Assembly (NCBI RefSeq): GCF_000826065.2
Contig: NZ_LN623539.1
Span: 1-64,000 of the forward strand
DNA: 64,000 nucleotides
Direction: 5' to 3'
DNA from: Tessaracoccus massiliensis
Lineage (GTDB): Bacteria > Actinomycetota > Actinomycetes > Propionibacteriales > Propionibacteriaceae
The translations under genes and the position numbers were made by a program. This document shows, piece after piece, positions 9,295 through 19,539 of the stretch. Position 1 is the first letter of the stretch, and each line of letters begins with the position of its first letter. The notes beneath the pieces are model-generated. The model saw only the letters and a program-made list of their open reading frames with translations, had not been told where the DNA came from and searched no databases.

Positions 9295-10628
9295 CAGGCT
9301 TGATTCCCTTCTGCGGTGACCTCAGCAACAGGCTCGGTCTCGTCCTGCCCGGGGCCGCGGACGACCCCGGCCAGCTCGGGCAGCATCTGGCCCGGCATCG
9401 GCGGCACGGGGTAGCCGCCGGCGAAGGGGTCGTAGACCTCTTCGACGACGGGGCGCTCCGCCGGAGTCTCGGTGACCGGGTTCTTCCCACCGAACAGCCA
9501 CCACAGCACGATCAACAGCGCGAGGCCGAGGCCAAGGGTGGCGTTGCGGAACTGGGTGTTGGCCACGAGGGCCACCACGATGATCCAGATCAGGGAGATC
9601 TCGATCAGCGCCTTCCAACCGAGGTTCATGAACTGGTCGTAGCGCAGGCGCGGCAGCGTGCCACGCAGCCACACGAACACCGAGATCAGCAACTGGACCT
9701 TGATCATGAAGAAGATCGGGCCGAACCACGGGTTGTTGAACAACTCGATGTTGTTCAGCGGCCAGAACGGCAGGTAGCCGCCCAGGAACAGCGTGGTGCA
9801 CACCGCGGAGACGGTGGCCATGTTGATGTACTCCGCGAGGAAGTACAGCGCGTAGCGGAAGCCGGAGTACTCGGTGAGGTAGCCGGAGACAAGCTCGGAC
9901 TCACACTCGGGCAGGTCGAACGGCGCGCGGTTGGTCTCGCCCACCATGGAGATGGCGTAGATGATGAACGACGGGATCAGCAGCAGGAAGTACCAGCTCT
10001 GCAGACCCAGCGGGATCTCGGTGTTGGTGAACGGGACCACCAGCTGCAGCGTCTGGCGCTGCGACTCGACGATCTCCGAGGTGGACATCGAGCCGGCCAT
10101 CAGGAACACCGCCACCATCGACAGGCCCATGGAGATCTCGTAGGAGATCATCTGCGCCGTGGAGCGGATGGAGCCGAGGAAGGAGTAGGTGGAGTTGCCG
10201 GCCCAACCGGCCAGCACGATGCCGTAGATGCCGATCGAGGCGGAGGCCAGGATGAACACCGCCGCCACCGGGAGGTCGGTCAGCTGCAGGCGGGTCTCCA
10301 CACCGAACATGGTGACCTGGCCGCCGAACGGGATGACCGTCCAGCAGGTGAAGGCCGCCACCGCTGTGAGGACCGGCGCCAGGTTGAAGATCCATTTGTC
10401 GGCGTTCTTCGGGCGGAAGTCCTCCTTGACCAGCAGCTTGGCGCCGTCGGCGAGGGCCTGGCCGAGGCCGAAGGGGCCGTTCATGATCGGGCCGAGGCGG
10501 TGCTGCATCTTGCCGACGAGGCGCCGCTCGTACCAGACGTTGAAGATGGTCCAGACCAGCAGGATGACGAAGAGCGCCACCACCTTGATCAGAATCAACC
10601 ACCAGGGGTCATTCATGAAGATGTTCAT
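9294..10628 (-). CDS. nuoH: NADH-quinone oxidoreductase subunit H
   Basis: The product is 444 residues and is the membrane subunit that forms the quinone chamber with NuoB and NuoD. Motifs include [20 protein letters not shown] near the N-terminus and [18 protein letters not shown] in the glutamate-rich E-channel loop. There are eight helices, followed by a C-terminal hydrophilic tail of about 60 residues, rich in proline and glutamate, that E. coli lacks. It overlaps nuoG by four bases. Confidence 0.97.
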   Translation of the reverse strand: MNIFMNDPWWLILIKVVALFVILLVWTIFNVWYERRLVGKMQHRLGPIMNGPFGLGQALADGAKLLVKEDFRPKNADKWIFNLAPVLTAVAAFTCWTVIPFGGQVTMFGVETRLQLTDLPVAAVFILASASIGIYGIVLAGWAGNSTYSFLGSIRSTAQMISYEISMGLSMVAVFLMAGSMSTSEIVESQRQTLQLVVPFTNTEIPLGLQSWYFLLLIPSFIIYAISMVGETNRAPFDLPECESELVSGYLTEYSGFRYALYFLAEYINMATVSAVCTTLFLGGYLPFWPLNNIELFNNPWFGPIFFMIKVQLLISVFVWLRGTLPRLRYDQFMNLGWKALIEISLIWIIVVALVANTQFRNATLGLGLALLIVLWWLFGGKNPVTETPAERPVVEEVYDPFAGGYPVPPMPGQMLPELAGVVRGPGQDETEPVAEVTAEGNQA

Positions 10629-13033
10629 GCCGAAGCTCCTTCAACGACCGTGACTGCCGTGACGTGGACTGGCGTGCCTGGGGTGGCGGCGAGCCGCTCC
10701 CCCGAGCCGGGGTTCATGGGCACCCAGACGACACCGTCGACCATATCGGCGACGATCTCGATGGGGAGCACGAGGGCGGTGCCGTTGGCCTCGACCGTGA
10801 CCACCTCGGAGAGCCCGAACTGCTCAGCCGTGGCGGCCGAGACCCGGGCGACGGTGGGCCGTGCGGTGGCGCGCAGCGCCAACTCGTAGTCGTTGCCCTG
10901 CGAGGCGTCGAGCAGTTCGCGCCAGCCGGCGACGACGAGCTCGCCCCGGGCGGGGGCAGCCTCGACGGTGGGTGCCGCGGGCCGTGCACCGTCCCAGGCG
11001 CCGAGCTCGGTGAAATCGGCGTAGGCGGCCTTGGGGGCGCGGAAGCCGAGATCGGAGCCGAGTGCATCGGAGAGTGCAGCGAGGATACGGATGTCCGTCA
11101 TGGGCGAGACGGGGCGCTTGACGATGGTCTTGACCCGGCCGGCCCGGTGTTCCCAGTTGAGGAAGTGACCGGACTGCTCTTCGAGGAGATCCGCGGGGAA
11201 GACGACGTCTGCGCGCTCGGTGACCGCGCTGATGCGCTGTTCGATGCTCACCACGAACTGGGCGGCCTCGAGGCCGGCCAGTGCGGCCTCGGGATCGGCC
11301 AGGTCGTAGGGATCGACGCCGGCCACGACCACTGCCTTGAGCGAGCCGTCTGCCAGCGCGGCGAACTGCTCGTCGGCGGAGAGGCCGGCCTCGGCGGGCA
11401 GCGAGCCGACGCCCCAGTGGGACGCGACGTCGACGCGGGCCGCCGCATCGGAGACCGGACGGCCGCCGGGAAGGAGGCCCGGGAGGCAGCCCGCCTCGAT
11501 GGCGCCGATGTCGCCTGCGCGGCGCGGGATCCAGGCGAGGCGGGCGCCGGTGGCGTCGGCCCTGGACGCGACGGCGCTGAGCACGCCCGGGAGGGCGGCG
11601 GCGCGTTCGCCGACGAGGATCACGGTGCCGGAGTCGAGCTCATCGAGCTGCTCGAGCGCGGCAGCCTCTGCCCCCGGTGCGGCGGGCACCAGCGTGGCAT
11701 CCAGCTTGTCCGAGCCGCGGGTACTGAACGGGGCGATCGTGGTGACCTTGAGATTCTTCTTACGCACCGCCTTGCGGAGGCGGAGGAAGACGATGGGCGA
11801 CTCGTCCTCGGGCTCGAAGCTGACCAGCACCACGTGCTTGGCCGACTCGAGGTCCTCGTAGGTGACCGTCTCGCCCAACTCCCGGCCGGCCACGCGGGCG
11901 GCGAGGAACTCGGCCTCTTCCGCCGAGGCGGGACGCGAGCGGAAGTCCACGCTGTTGGTGCCGAGCACCGCGCGGGCGAACTTGCCGTAGGCGTAGGAGG
12001 CTTCCACCGTCAGGCGTCCGCCGGTCTGGACGCCGACGGCGGTGCCGGCGGCGCGCAGCCCCTGGACGGCGATGTCGATCGCCTCGGGCCAGGAGGCGGG
12101 CTCGAGCACACCGTCGCGCCGCACGAGCGGGCGGGTGACGCGGTCGTCGCCGCGGCCGTACATGAAGCCGAAGCGGCCCTTGTCGCAGCTCCACTCTTCG
12201 TTGACCTCGGGCTTGTCGCCGGCGAGGCGGCGCTTGACCTGGTGATGGCGCTGGTCCGTGCGGAGTTCGCAGCCAGCGGCGCAGTGCTCGCAGGTCGTGG
12301 TCGCGGAGACCAGGTCGAACGGGCGGGCCTGGAAGCGGTAGGCGGCCGAGGTGAGGGCGCCGACGGGGCAGATCTGCACCACGTTGCCGGAGAAGTACGA
12401 ATCGTACGGGTCCTGCTCGTAGATACCGATCTGCTGCAGCGCGCCGCGCTCCACCAAGGCGATGAACGGGTCACCGGAGATCTGCTCCGAGAAGCGGGTG
12501 CAGCGCGCGCACAGCACGCAGCGTTCGCGGTCGAGGAGGATCTGCGCGGAGATGCTCACCGGCTTGGGGAAGGTGCGCTTCAGCTCAGTAAAACGGCTCT
12601 CCCCCGGGCCGTTACTCAGGGCCTGGTTCTGCAGGGGGCATTCGCCGCCCTTGTCGCAGATGGGGCAGTCGAGCGGGTGGTTGATCAGCAGCAACTCCAG
12701 CATGCCGCGCTGCGCCTTCTCGGCGACCGGCGAGGTGAGCTGGGTGTTGACCACCATGCCCTCGGCCACCGGCATGGTGCAGGAGGCCTGCGGCTTGGGG
12801 AAGCCGCGTCCGTTGCCGGCATCCGGGATGTCAACCATGCACTGGCGGCAGGCGCCGACCGGGTCGAGCAGCGGGTGGTCGCAGAAGCGCGGGATGGCCG
12901 TGCCGACCATCTCGGCGGCGCGGATGATCAGCGTGCCCTTCGGGACGCTCACCTCCGTGCCGTCGATGGTCAGCGTCACCAACTCGGGCTTGGGGGCCAC
13001 CTCAGCCGAGGTCGTCGTGGCGTCGACGGTCAT
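10625..13033 (-). CDS. nuoG: NADH-quinone oxidoreductase subunit G
   Basis: The product is 802 residues and is the large iron-sulfur subunit of the NADH arm. The N-terminal 2Fe-2S domain has CDHPLLDPVGACRQCMVD. The next domain shows CPICDKGGECPLQ and CVLCARCTRFSEQISG, ligands of further clusters. CEHCAAGCELRTDQRH near residue 240 matches the N7 cluster domain seen in many bacterial NuoG proteins. The rest is a molybdopterin-oxidoreductase-like fold without cofactor. It overlaps nuoF and nuoH by four bases. The length is shorter than the 900-residue E. coli form but normal for actinobacteria. Confidence 0.96.
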   Translation of the reverse strand: MTVDATTTSAEVAPKPELVTLTIDGTEVSVPKGTLIIRAAEMVGTAIPRFCDHPLLDPVGACRQCMVDIPDAGNGRGFPKPQASCTMPVAEGMVVNTQLTSPVAEKAQRGMLELLLINHPLDCPICDKGGECPLQNQALSNGPGESRFTELKRTFPKPVSISAQILLDRERCVLCARCTRFSEQISGDPFIALVERGALQQIGIYEQDPYDSYFSGNVVQICPVGALTSAAYRFQARPFDLVSATTTCEHCAAGCELRTDQRHHQVKRRLAGDKPEVNEEWSCDKGRFGFMYGRGDDRVTRPLVRRDGVLEPASWPEAIDIAVQGLRAAGTAVGVQTGGRLTVEASYAYGKFARAVLGTNSVDFRSRPASAEEAEFLAARVAGRELGETVTYEDLESAKHVVLVSFEPEDESPIVFLRLRKAVRKKNLKVTTIAPFSTRGSDKLDATLVPAAPGAEAAALEQLDELDSGTVILVGERAAALPGVLSAVASRADATGARLAWIPRRAGDIGAIEAGCLPGLLPGGRPVSDAAARVDVASHWGVGSLPAEAGLSADEQFAALADGSLKAVVVAGVDPYDLADPEAALAGLEAAQFVVSIEQRISAVTERADVVFPADLLEEQSGHFLNWEHRAGRVKTIVKRPVSPMTDIRILAALSDALGSDLGFRAPKAAYADFTELGAWDGARPAAPTVEAAPARGELVVAGWRELLDASQGNDYELALRATARPTVARVSAATAEQFGLSEVVTVEANGTALVLPIEIVADMVDGVVWVPMNPGSGERLAATPGTPVHVTAVTVVEGASA

Positions 13034-14343
13034 CGGACGTCTCCTTCCGGGGCGAACAACGCGCTCTTCTCATAGGGGAACAGCTCCCACGCGGGCGTGT
13101 GGTAGCCCTGCTCGAACTCAGAGCGGAAGTGCTTGACAGCGCTGGTCACGGCCGCGACCGCGCCGTCGGCCAGCGCACAGAACGAGCGGCCGCCGATGTT
13201 GTCGCAGATGTCGAGCAGCTTGTCGACGTCGCCCTCGGCGGCGGTGCCGGCCTCGAACTTCATCAGAAGCTGCACCAGCCACCAGGTGCCCTCGCGGCAC
13301 GGGGTGCACTTGCCGCAGCTCTCGTGCTTGTAGAACTCGACGAAGCGCAGCGTGGTGCGCACCACGGAGGTGGTGTCGTCGAAGATTTGCAGCGCCTTGG
13401 TGCCCAGCATGGAGCCGGCCGCGGCCATGCCCTCGTAGTCCATGGGGGTGTCGAGGTGCTCAGCCGTCAGGATGGGGGTCGACGAGCCGCCGGGGGTGAA
13501 GAACTTCAGTTCGTGCCCGTCGCGCATGCCGCCGCCCAACTCGATGAGTTCGCGCAGCGTCACGCCCATGGGGGCCTCGAACTGGCCGGGGGTCTTGATG
13601 TGGCCCGACAACGAGTAGATCGTGAAGCCCTTGGACTTCTCGGTGCCCATCGACTGGAACCAGTCGACGCCGTGGTTGACGATCGCGGGGACAGAGGAGA
13701 TGGACTCGACGTTGTTGACCACCGTCGGCGACGCGTACAGACCGGCGACGGCGGGGAACGGCGGGCGCAGACGCGGCTGGCCGCGGCGCCCCTCGAGCGA
13801 ATCCAGCAGCGCCGTCTCCTCGCCGCAGATGTAGGCGCCGGCGCCGGCGTGCACGATGATGTCGAGGTCGTAGCCGGTGCCCTGGATGTTCTTGCCCAGG
13901 TAGCCGGCCGCGTAGGCCTCACGGACCGCCTGCTGCAGGCGGCGGATGACGTGCAGCACCTCGCCACGGCAGTAGATGAACGCCGTGTGGCAGTTGATGG
14001 CGTAGGACGAGATGATGATGCCCTCCACCAGCGTGTGCGGGGTGGCCATCATCAGCGGGATGTCCTTGCAGGTGCCCGGCTCCGACTCGTCGGCGTTGAC
14101 CACGAGGTACTTCGGGTTGGGGTTGTCCTGCGGCACGAAGGACCACTTCATGCCCGTGGGGAAGCCCGCGCCGCCACGGCCGCGGAGGTTGGCGTCCTTG
14201 ACCAGCGTGATCAGATCGGCAGGCTGCATGCCCAGGGCCTTGCGCATCGCGCGGTAGCCGCCGGTGGCCTCGTAGCGCGCCAGCTTCCAGGAGTTGGGCT
14301 CGCCCCACTGCTCACTCAGGACGGGGGTCAGCAGATCGGTCAC
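13030..14343 (-). CDS. nuoF: NADH-quinone oxidoreductase subunit F
   Basis: The product is 437 residues and binds NADH and FMN and starts electron entry. The FMN/NADH region reads LRGRGGAGFPTGMKW near residue 60. The 4Fe-4S (N3) ligands are SCGKCTPCREG near residue 345 plus a later cysteine in GGRSFCALADG. The reading frame is open 30 bases further upstream, but GTG at 14343 is chosen because it overlaps the nuoE stop as GTGA, as elsewhere in the operon, and gives the family-typical N-terminus. Confidence 0.95.
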   Translation of the reverse strand: MTDLLTPVLSEQWGEPNSWKLARYEATGGYRAMRKALGMQPADLITLVKDANLRGRGGAGFPTGMKWSFVPQDNPNPKYLVVNADESEPGTCKDIPLMMATPHTLVEGIIISSYAINCHTAFIYCRGEVLHVIRRLQQAVREAYAAGYLGKNIQGTGYDLDIIVHAGAGAYICGEETALLDSLEGRRGQPRLRPPFPAVAGLYASPTVVNNVESISSVPAIVNHGVDWFQSMGTEKSKGFTIYSLSGHIKTPGQFEAPMGVTLRELIELGGGMRDGHELKFFTPGGSSTPILTAEHLDTPMDYEGMAAAGSMLGTKALQIFDDTTSVVRTTLRFVEFYKHESCGKCTPCREGTWWLVQLLMKFEAGTAAEGDVDKLLDICDNIGGRSFCALADGAVAAVTSAVKHFRSEFEQGYHTPAWELFPYEKSALFAPEGDVR

Positions 14344-15056
14344 TGTGCAGCCTCCTGCTCCGGGGCCTTCCAATTGTTCTGGCGGGCGATCTCGACGCCG
14401 GCCAGCGACGCGGGCCCGGCGGACGGTCCCTCATCTGCACGGCCGTCGGGGAAGCCGGCGAGCACGCGCTCTGCCTCGCGCCACGTCGTGATGACGGCGC
14501 CACGGGAGGAGATGACCTCCTGATCACCCAGCAGGCGGTCGAGCAGGTCGTCGGCCTTGGCGGGCGTCATGTTGTCGAAGAACTCCCAGTTGACCATCAT
14601 CACCGGGGCGTAGTCGCACGCCGCGTTGCACTCGAGGCGCTCCAGCGAGATCTGGCCGTCGGGGGTGGTCTGGCCCTCGTCGATGCCGAGCTTCTTCTTG
14701 GCCCGATCGAGGAGGATGTCGCCACCCATCACGGCGCACAGCGCGGTGGTGCACACACCCACGTGCTGCTTGCCGGCGGGGCGGCGCTTGTACATGGTGT
14801 AGAAGGTGGCCACGCCGGAGACCTGGGCGGTGGTGATGCCCAGCACGTCGGCGCACACCTCGATGCCGCGGGGGCTGATGCGCCCGTCCACGGACTGCAC
14901 CAGGTGCAGCATCGGCAGCAGCGCGGAGCGCGGCTGCGGGTAGCGGCCAGCGAGCTCGCGCAGTTCCGCGATCGTGGTCTCGTCGATGTTGCTCGACTGG
15001 TCGGTGTAATCCACCGAGCCGGAATCCGGGAAGTGGCTCTCAAAATGGCCGCTCAT
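14340..15056 (-). CDS. nuoE: NADH-quinone oxidoreductase subunit E
   Basis: The product is 238 residues and carries the 2Fe-2S cluster N1a in a thioredoxin-like fold. The ligands are the cysteines of [13 protein letters not shown] and [13 protein letters not shown] at 15056 (MSGHFESHF) is chosen because it overlaps the nuoD stop as ATGA. Upstream extension in this frame is arginine-rich shadow of nuoD. The C-terminal 70 residues beyond the family core are variable and low in complexity. Confidence 0.94.
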   Translation of the reverse strand: MSGHFESHFPDSGSVDYTDQSSNIDETTIAELRELAGRYPQPRSALLPMLHLVQSVDGRISPRGIEVCADVLGITTAQVSGVATFYTMYKRRPAGKQHVGVCTTALCAVMGGDILLDRAKKKLGIDEGQTTPDGQISLERLECNAACDYAPVMMVNWEFFDNMTPAKADDLLDRLLGDQEVISSRGAVITTWREAERVLAGFPDGRADEGPSAGPASLAGVEIARQNNWKAPEQEAAQ

Positions 15057-16405
15057 CGGTCCACACCTCCAAGGACGGGGTCGATGCTGGCGAGCGAGAC
15101 GACGACGTCGGACATCATGCCGCCCTCGCACATCATCGGGACCGCCTGCAGGTGGTTGAAGCCCGGGTCGCGGAAATGCACCCGGTAGGGGCGGGTCCCG
15201 CCGTCGGAGACGACGTGGCACGCCAGTTCGCCCTTGGGGGATTCGATGGCCTGGTAGACCTGGCCGACCGGAACCCGGAAACCCTCGGTGACGATCTTGA
15301 AGTGGTGGATCAGGGCCTCCATGGATTCACCCATGATGTGCTTGATGTGCTCGTTGCTGTTGCCCTGGCCGTCGGCGCCCAGCGACAGCTGCGCGGGCCA
15401 GGCGATCTTCTGATCGGCGACCATGACGGGCTGGCCCTGCGTGCGCTCCAGTCGCTCGATGCACTGCTCGACGATCTTGAGGGACTCCCAGCACTCCTGC
15501 AGACGGATGCGGAAGCGGCCGTAGCAGTCGTTGGAATCCCAGGTGACCACGTCGAAGTCGTAGGTCTCGTAGCCACAGTAGGGCTGCGTCTTGCGCAGGT
15601 CCCACGGGTAGCCGGTGGCGCGCAGCGGCGGGCCGGACATGCCCATCATGGTGGCGGCAGTGAGGTCCATCACGCCGACGCCGGACTGACGGCCGATGAA
15701 GATGGGGTTCTCGTTGCAGAACGTGGCGTACTCGGGCAGGTGCTTCTTCAGCCAGTCGACGATGGTACGCAGGTGGCTGATGCCGTCCTCAGGCAGGTCG
15801 TTGGCGACGCCGCCGGGACGGATGAACGCGTGGTTCATGCGCAGGCCGGAGATGGCCTCGAAGAAGTCGAGGATCATCTCGCGCTCGCGGAAGGCGATCG
15901 TCATGACCGTCAGCGCGCCGAGCTCCATGCCGCCGGTGCCCATGGCGACCAGGTGTGAGGCGATGCGGTTGAGCTCCATCATCAGGACGCGGATGATGGT
16001 CGCGCGCTCTGGGATGTCGTCGGTGATGCCGAGCAGCTTCTCCACGGCCAGGCAGTACACGGCCTCGTTGAACAGCGGGGCGACGTAGTCCATGCGCGTG
16101 ACGTAGGTCACGCCCTGGGTCCACGTCTTGTACTCCATGTTCTTCTCGATGCCGGTGTGCAGGAAGCCGATGCCGGGGCGGATGGACTTGACGGTCTCGC
16201 CGTCCATCTCAAGGATCAGGCGAAGCACGCCGTGCGTCGACGGGTGCTGGGGACCCATGTTGACGACGATGGTCTCGTCGCCACGCTCGGCCTGCTCTGC
16301 GGCGATGTCGCCCCAGTCGCCGCCCTGCGCGAGGTAGAAGCGGTCCGCCTTCTCGTCGGTGCTGCCGGCGAAGATGTCTTCGGTGGTTGCATGCGTGTGG
16401 GTCAC
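15053..16405 (-). CDS. nuoD: NADH-quinone oxidoreductase subunit D
   Basis: The product is 450 residues, the 49-kDa-type subunit that lines the quinone-binding site with NuoB. Signatures include [15 protein letters not shown] near residue 50, with the quinone-site histidine, and [17 protein letters not shown] [13 protein letters not shown]. The C-terminal [19 protein letters not shown] and DPVLGGVDR are typical. It is separate from NuoC, unlike in E. coli where they are fused. It overlaps nuoC and nuoE by four bases. Confidence 0.97.
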   Translation of the reverse strand: MTHTHATTEDIFAGSTDEKADRFYLAQGGDWGDIAAEQAERGDETIVVNMGPQHPSTHGVLRLILEMDGETVKSIRPGIGFLHTGIEKNMEYKTWTQGVTYVTRMDYVAPLFNEAVYCLAVEKLLGITDDIPERATIIRVLMMELNRIASHLVAMGTGGMELGALTVMTIAFREREMILDFFEAISGLRMNHAFIRPGGVANDLPEDGISHLRTIVDWLKKHLPEYATFCNENPIFIGRQSGVGVMDLTAATMMGMSGPPLRATGYPWDLRKTQPYCGYETYDFDVVTWDSNDCYGRFRIRLQECWESLKIVEQCIERLERTQGQPVMVADQKIAWPAQLSLGADGQGNSNEHIKHIMGESMEALIHHFKIVTEGFRVPVGQVYQAIESPKGELACHVVSDGGTRPYRVHFRDPGFNHLQAVPMMCEGGMMSDVVVSLASIDPVLGGVDR

Positions 16406-17103
16406 GAGTAGGTCCTCCGGTTGTCGGGAGCGGGCACCTTCGCGCCCTTGTACTCGACGTCGACGCCACCCAGCGGGTAGTCCTTGCGCTGCGGGTGGCC
16501 CTTCCAGTCATCCGGCATGAGGATGCGGGTCAGCGACGGGTGGCCGTCGAAGATGATGCCGAACATGTCCCAGGTCTCGCGCTCGTGGTAATCAGCCATG
16601 GGGTAGGTGGCCACGATCGACGGGATGTGCGGATCCTCCTCGGGGCAGGTGACCTCGAGGCGGACGCGGCGGTTGTGGGTGTAGCTGAGCAGGTGGTAGA
16701 CGCTGTGCAGTTCCGCGCCCTTCTCCTGCGGGTAGTGCACACCGGAGACCGACACGCAGATCTCGAACCGCAGGTGCGGGTCGTCGCGGAAGGTCTTGGC
16801 GACGGCGGCGAGGTGCTCGCGGGGCACATAGATGGTCAGCTCGCCGCGGTCGAACAGCACGCGGGCGCCACCCAGTTCCTCGGGCAACACCTCCAGCGCA
16901 CGGCTGTGGATGGCGTCGGCCGGCTCGTCGAACGGGGGCTCGGAGCGGCCCGGCATCGTCAGCTCGCGGGCGAGGCCGCCGTAGCCGGAGGTGTCCCCGG
17001 AGCCGCGCGACCACATGCCGGCCTTGCTGGCGAACACCGGCTGCTGCGCCGGCATGCCAGACGTCGACGGCAGGTTCTCCTCGGGCGTCAGTTCGTCGCT
17101 CAT
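16402..17103 (-). CDS. nuoC: NADH-quinone oxidoreductase subunit C
   Basis: The product is 233 residues, the 30-kDa-type subunit of the complex I connecting arm. The conserved signature is [18 protein letters not shown] near residue 175, followed by [21 protein letters not shown]. About 60 N-terminal residues are variable and glycine/serine-rich. It overlaps nuoB and nuoD by four bases. Confidence 0.96.
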   Translation of the reverse strand: MSDELTPEENLPSTSGMPAQQPVFASKAGMWSRGSGDTSGYGGLARELTMPGRSEPPFDEPADAIHSRALEVLPEELGGARVLFDRGELTIYVPREHLAAVAKTFRDDPHLRFEICVSVSGVHYPQEKGAELHSVYHLLSYTHNRRVRLEVTCPEEDPHIPSIVATYPMADYHERETWDMFGIIFDGHPSLTRILMPDDWKGHPQRKDYPLGGVDVEYKGAKVPAPDNRRTYS

Positions 17104-17654
17104 CGCATGAGCCCCTTCATCTCGACCTTCGCGGGTGCGGCGAGGGCGGCCTGCTCCAGGTCCTCGATCCGCTGCTCCATGTTGGCGCCGATCGGGTGGC
17201 TCTGGACCTTCTGGCGGAGCTTGAACATGGCCTCGATCAGCATGTCGGGGCGCGGCGGGCAGCCGGGCACGTACATGTCGACGGGCAGGAAGTGGTCACA
17301 GCCCTGCACGATCGAGTAGTTGTTGAACATGCCGCCCGACGATGCGCAGGCGCCCATCGAGATGACCCACTTGGGGTTGGGCATCTGGTCGTAGACCTGG
17401 CGGATGACCGGGGCCATCTTCTGCGACACGCGGCCCGAGACGATCATGAGGTCCGCCTGGCGCGGGGAGGCGCGGAAGACCTCCTGACCCCATCGGCCGG
17501 AGTCGTAGCGCGGCGTGCCGAAGGCCATCATTTCGATGGCGCAGCAGGCCAGGCCCATCGTCGCAGGCCAGAACGAGGCCTTGCGGAGCCAGCCGAAAAC
17601 GCCCTCGAAGGTGGTCAGCAGGATGCCGCTAGGAATCTTGTCTTCGATACCCAT
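17100..17654 (-). CDS. nuoB: NADH-quinone oxidoreductase subunit B (N2 cluster)
   Basis: The product is 184 residues and binds the terminal [4Fe-4S] cluster N2 that reduces menaquinone. The ligands are the tandem cysteines of [10 protein letters not shown], then [13 protein letters not shown] and [12 protein letters not shown]. Length is normal. It starts 16 bases after nuoA on the minus strand and overlaps nuoC. Confidence 0.97.
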   Translation of the reverse strand: MGIEDKIPSGILLTTFEGVFGWLRKASFWPATMGLACCAIEMMAFGTPRYDSGRWGQEVFRASPRQADLMIVSGRVSQKMAPVIRQVYDQMPNPKWVISMGACASSGGMFNNYSIVQGCDHFLPVDMYVPGCPPRPDMLIEAMFKLRQKVQSHPIGANMEQRIEDLEQAALAAPAKVEMKGLMR

Positions 17655-17670
17655 GAAATAAGATCTCCGA

Positions 17671-18030
17671 TCATTCCCAGTCGAGGCCGTTGCGGCGCAG
17701 GACGTAGATGTAAGGGATGAAGAACAGCACGATGAACACGATCATGGCGATGATGGCGAACATGCTGAGCTGGTTGTAGGCCACGGCCCACGGGAGCAGG
17801 AACACGACCTCGATGTCGAAGACGATGAACATCATCGCCGTGATGTAGTACTTGACCGGGAACCGGCCGCCGCCGATCGGCTGGGGTGTGGGCTGGATGC
17901 CGCACTCGTAGCTGTCGTACTTCGCACGGTTGTAGCGAGCCGGGCCGGTGACCAGGCTCAGCCCCATGGAGACCACGACGAACACGGTGGCGAGCAGCAC
18001 CATGCCGACGATGGGGATATAGGGGTTCAT
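17671..18030 (-). CDS. nuoA: NADH-quinone oxidoreductase subunit A
   Basis: The product is 119 residues, a three-helix membrane subunit of complex I. The conserved loop reads [26 protein letters not shown] in outline, with the ECG motif near residue 49 and the [12 protein letters not shown] helix after it. ATG at 18030 (MNPYIPIVG) is chosen over an upstream in-frame ATG because the extra 25 residues are arginine-rich and lie on the menJ end. It is the first nuo gene, 16 bases after menJ, so menJ probably heads the transcript. Confidence 0.95.
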   Translation of the reverse strand: MNPYIPIVGMVLLATVFVVVSMGLSLVTGPARYNRAKYDSYECGIQPTPQPIGGGRFPVKYYITAMMFIVFDIEVVFLLPWAVAYNQLSMFAIIAMIVFIVLFFIPYIYVLRRNGLDWE

Positions 18031-18046
18031 CCTTCTTTCCTTCCGA

Positions 18047-19336
18047 TCAGGCCGCCGGAGCGACCTTGCACAAGGTGTTAATGATCCGGTCCATCGCGTC
18101 CCCATCCCTGGAGTCGGTCAGGTTGGCCAGCAGCTTCATGACGAAGCGCATCAGCATGGGGCGGGGCAGGCCGTAGCGGGTGCAGATGTACATGATCCGC
18201 GGGTCGCCGATGAGCTTGGTGAAGATCATTCCGAGCCGATAGTAGCCACCGAGGCTGTCCTTCAGCGCGGCGGGGTAGGCCTGCATGGCCTTTTCGGCCG
18301 ACGCGGTGCCGACGCCGCGGCTCTTTGCCTCGGCCAGCGCGTTGGCGGCCATCTCCCCCGCCTCCATGGCGTAAGCGATGCCCTCGCCGTTGAAGGGGCT
18401 GACCATGCCGCCGGCGTCGCCGACGAGCACCAGGCCCCGGCCGTAGTGGGGCTGGCGGTTGAAGGCCATGGGCAGCGCGGCGCTCTGCACCTTGCCCACC
18501 ATGTTCTCTTCGCGGTAGCCCCACTCCTCCGGCGTGGCGGCGAGCCAGCGCTTCAGGAGGTCGCGGTAGTTGGTCTGGCCGAAACCCTTCGACGTGCTGA
18601 GCACACCCAGGCCGACGTTGCAGGTGCCGTCGCCCATCGGGAAGATCCAGCCGTACCCGGGCAGCAGGGTGGACTTGCCGGGCTCGCCGTCCCACAACTG
18701 GAGGTGGGACTCGAGAAACGGATCGTTGGTCTGCGGGCTCTTGTAATAGGTGCGCACCGCCACGCCCATGGGCCGGCTGTCGATCTTGTTGAGGCCCATC
18801 GACACCGACAGTCGCGACGAGTTGCCGTCCGCGGCCACCACGTAGGGGGCCTTGAAGACGCGGCCGTCCTTGGTCTCGACGCCGGTGATGCGGCCGGTAC
18901 GTTCGTCCAGGACGGCACCGGTGACGTTGGCGCCCTGCACCAGCTCCGCACCTGCCGAGACGGCGTGCTGGGCGAGCATGTCGTCGAAATCCGCGCGGGG
19001 GCGCTGCACGCCGTAGGGCGGGAAGTCCGTCAGGTCTGGCCACAGCAGTTCGAAGGGCTCGACGTGGCCGCCGTAGACGCGCAGGCCCCTGTTGTGGATC
19101 CAGCCGGCCTCTTCGGAGGTGTCGATGCCGATCTTTGTCAGGGCCCGGGTGGCGCGGGGGGTGAGGCCGTCGCCGCAGACCTTCTCACGCGGGAAGTGCG
19201 ACTTCTCGAGCAACGTGACGGACAGGCCGTGCCGTGCGAGGTAGGTGGCTGTCGCCGATCCGCCCGGTCCTGCGCCGACGACGATGACATCGGATTCCTG
19301 GGTGGGGCGGGCCGTGCCAGAGCTGGCGAACGACAT
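18047..19336 (-). CDS. menJ: Menaquinone reductase (geranylgeranyl reductase family)
   Basis: The product is 429 residues, an FAD-dependent flavoprotein of the geranylgeranyl reductase family. The N-terminal Rossmann motif is VIVVGAGPGGSATATYLA near residue 17, and the FAD-contact motif GLVLVGDAGGMVSPFNGEGI lies near residue 300. By analogy with mycobacterial MenJ it probably saturates one isoprene unit of menaquinone. Reduction of other prenyl chains is possible. ATG at 19336 has AGGAG five bases upstream and is preferred to the GTG at 19342. It lies immediately upstream of nuoA on the same strand, linking quinone finishing with complex I. Confidence 0.85.
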   Translation of the reverse strand: MSFASSGTARPTQESDVIVVGAGPGGSATATYLARHGLSVTLLEKSHFPREKVCGDGLTPRATRALTKIGIDTSEEAGWIHNRGLRVYGGHVEPFELLWPDLTDFPPYGVQRPRADFDDMLAQHAVSAGAELVQGANVTGAVLDERTGRITGVETKDGRVFKAPYVVAADGNSSRLSVSMGLNKIDSRPMGVAVRTYYKSPQTNDPFLESHLQLWDGEPGKSTLLPGYGWIFPMGDGTCNVGLGVLSTSKGFGQTNYRDLLKRWLAATPEEWGYREENMVGKVQSAALPMAFNRQPHYGRGLVLVGDAGGMVSPFNGEGIAYAMEAGEMAANALAEAKSRGVGTASAEKAMQAYPAALKDSLGGYYRLGMIFTKLIGDPRIMYICTRYGLPRPMLMRFVMKLLANLTDSRDGDAMDRIINTLCKVAPAA

Positions 19337-19539
19337 ACACACTCCTGTCGGCTGCGACGGTTAATACCGGCTCAGTCTAGGGGTGGCCGGACGTTTCGGC
19401 CAACCAGACCAGACCGGCCTATTAGGTCATGCCTGCGTTGCCAAATTAAGCGCCGACAAGGCGCTTCGTCAGGGCGGCAAATGGAGCCTTTCGGGGCGCT
19501 GAGTGGCCGCGCGAGGGCGCCACGGCTATCCTCGGCAAG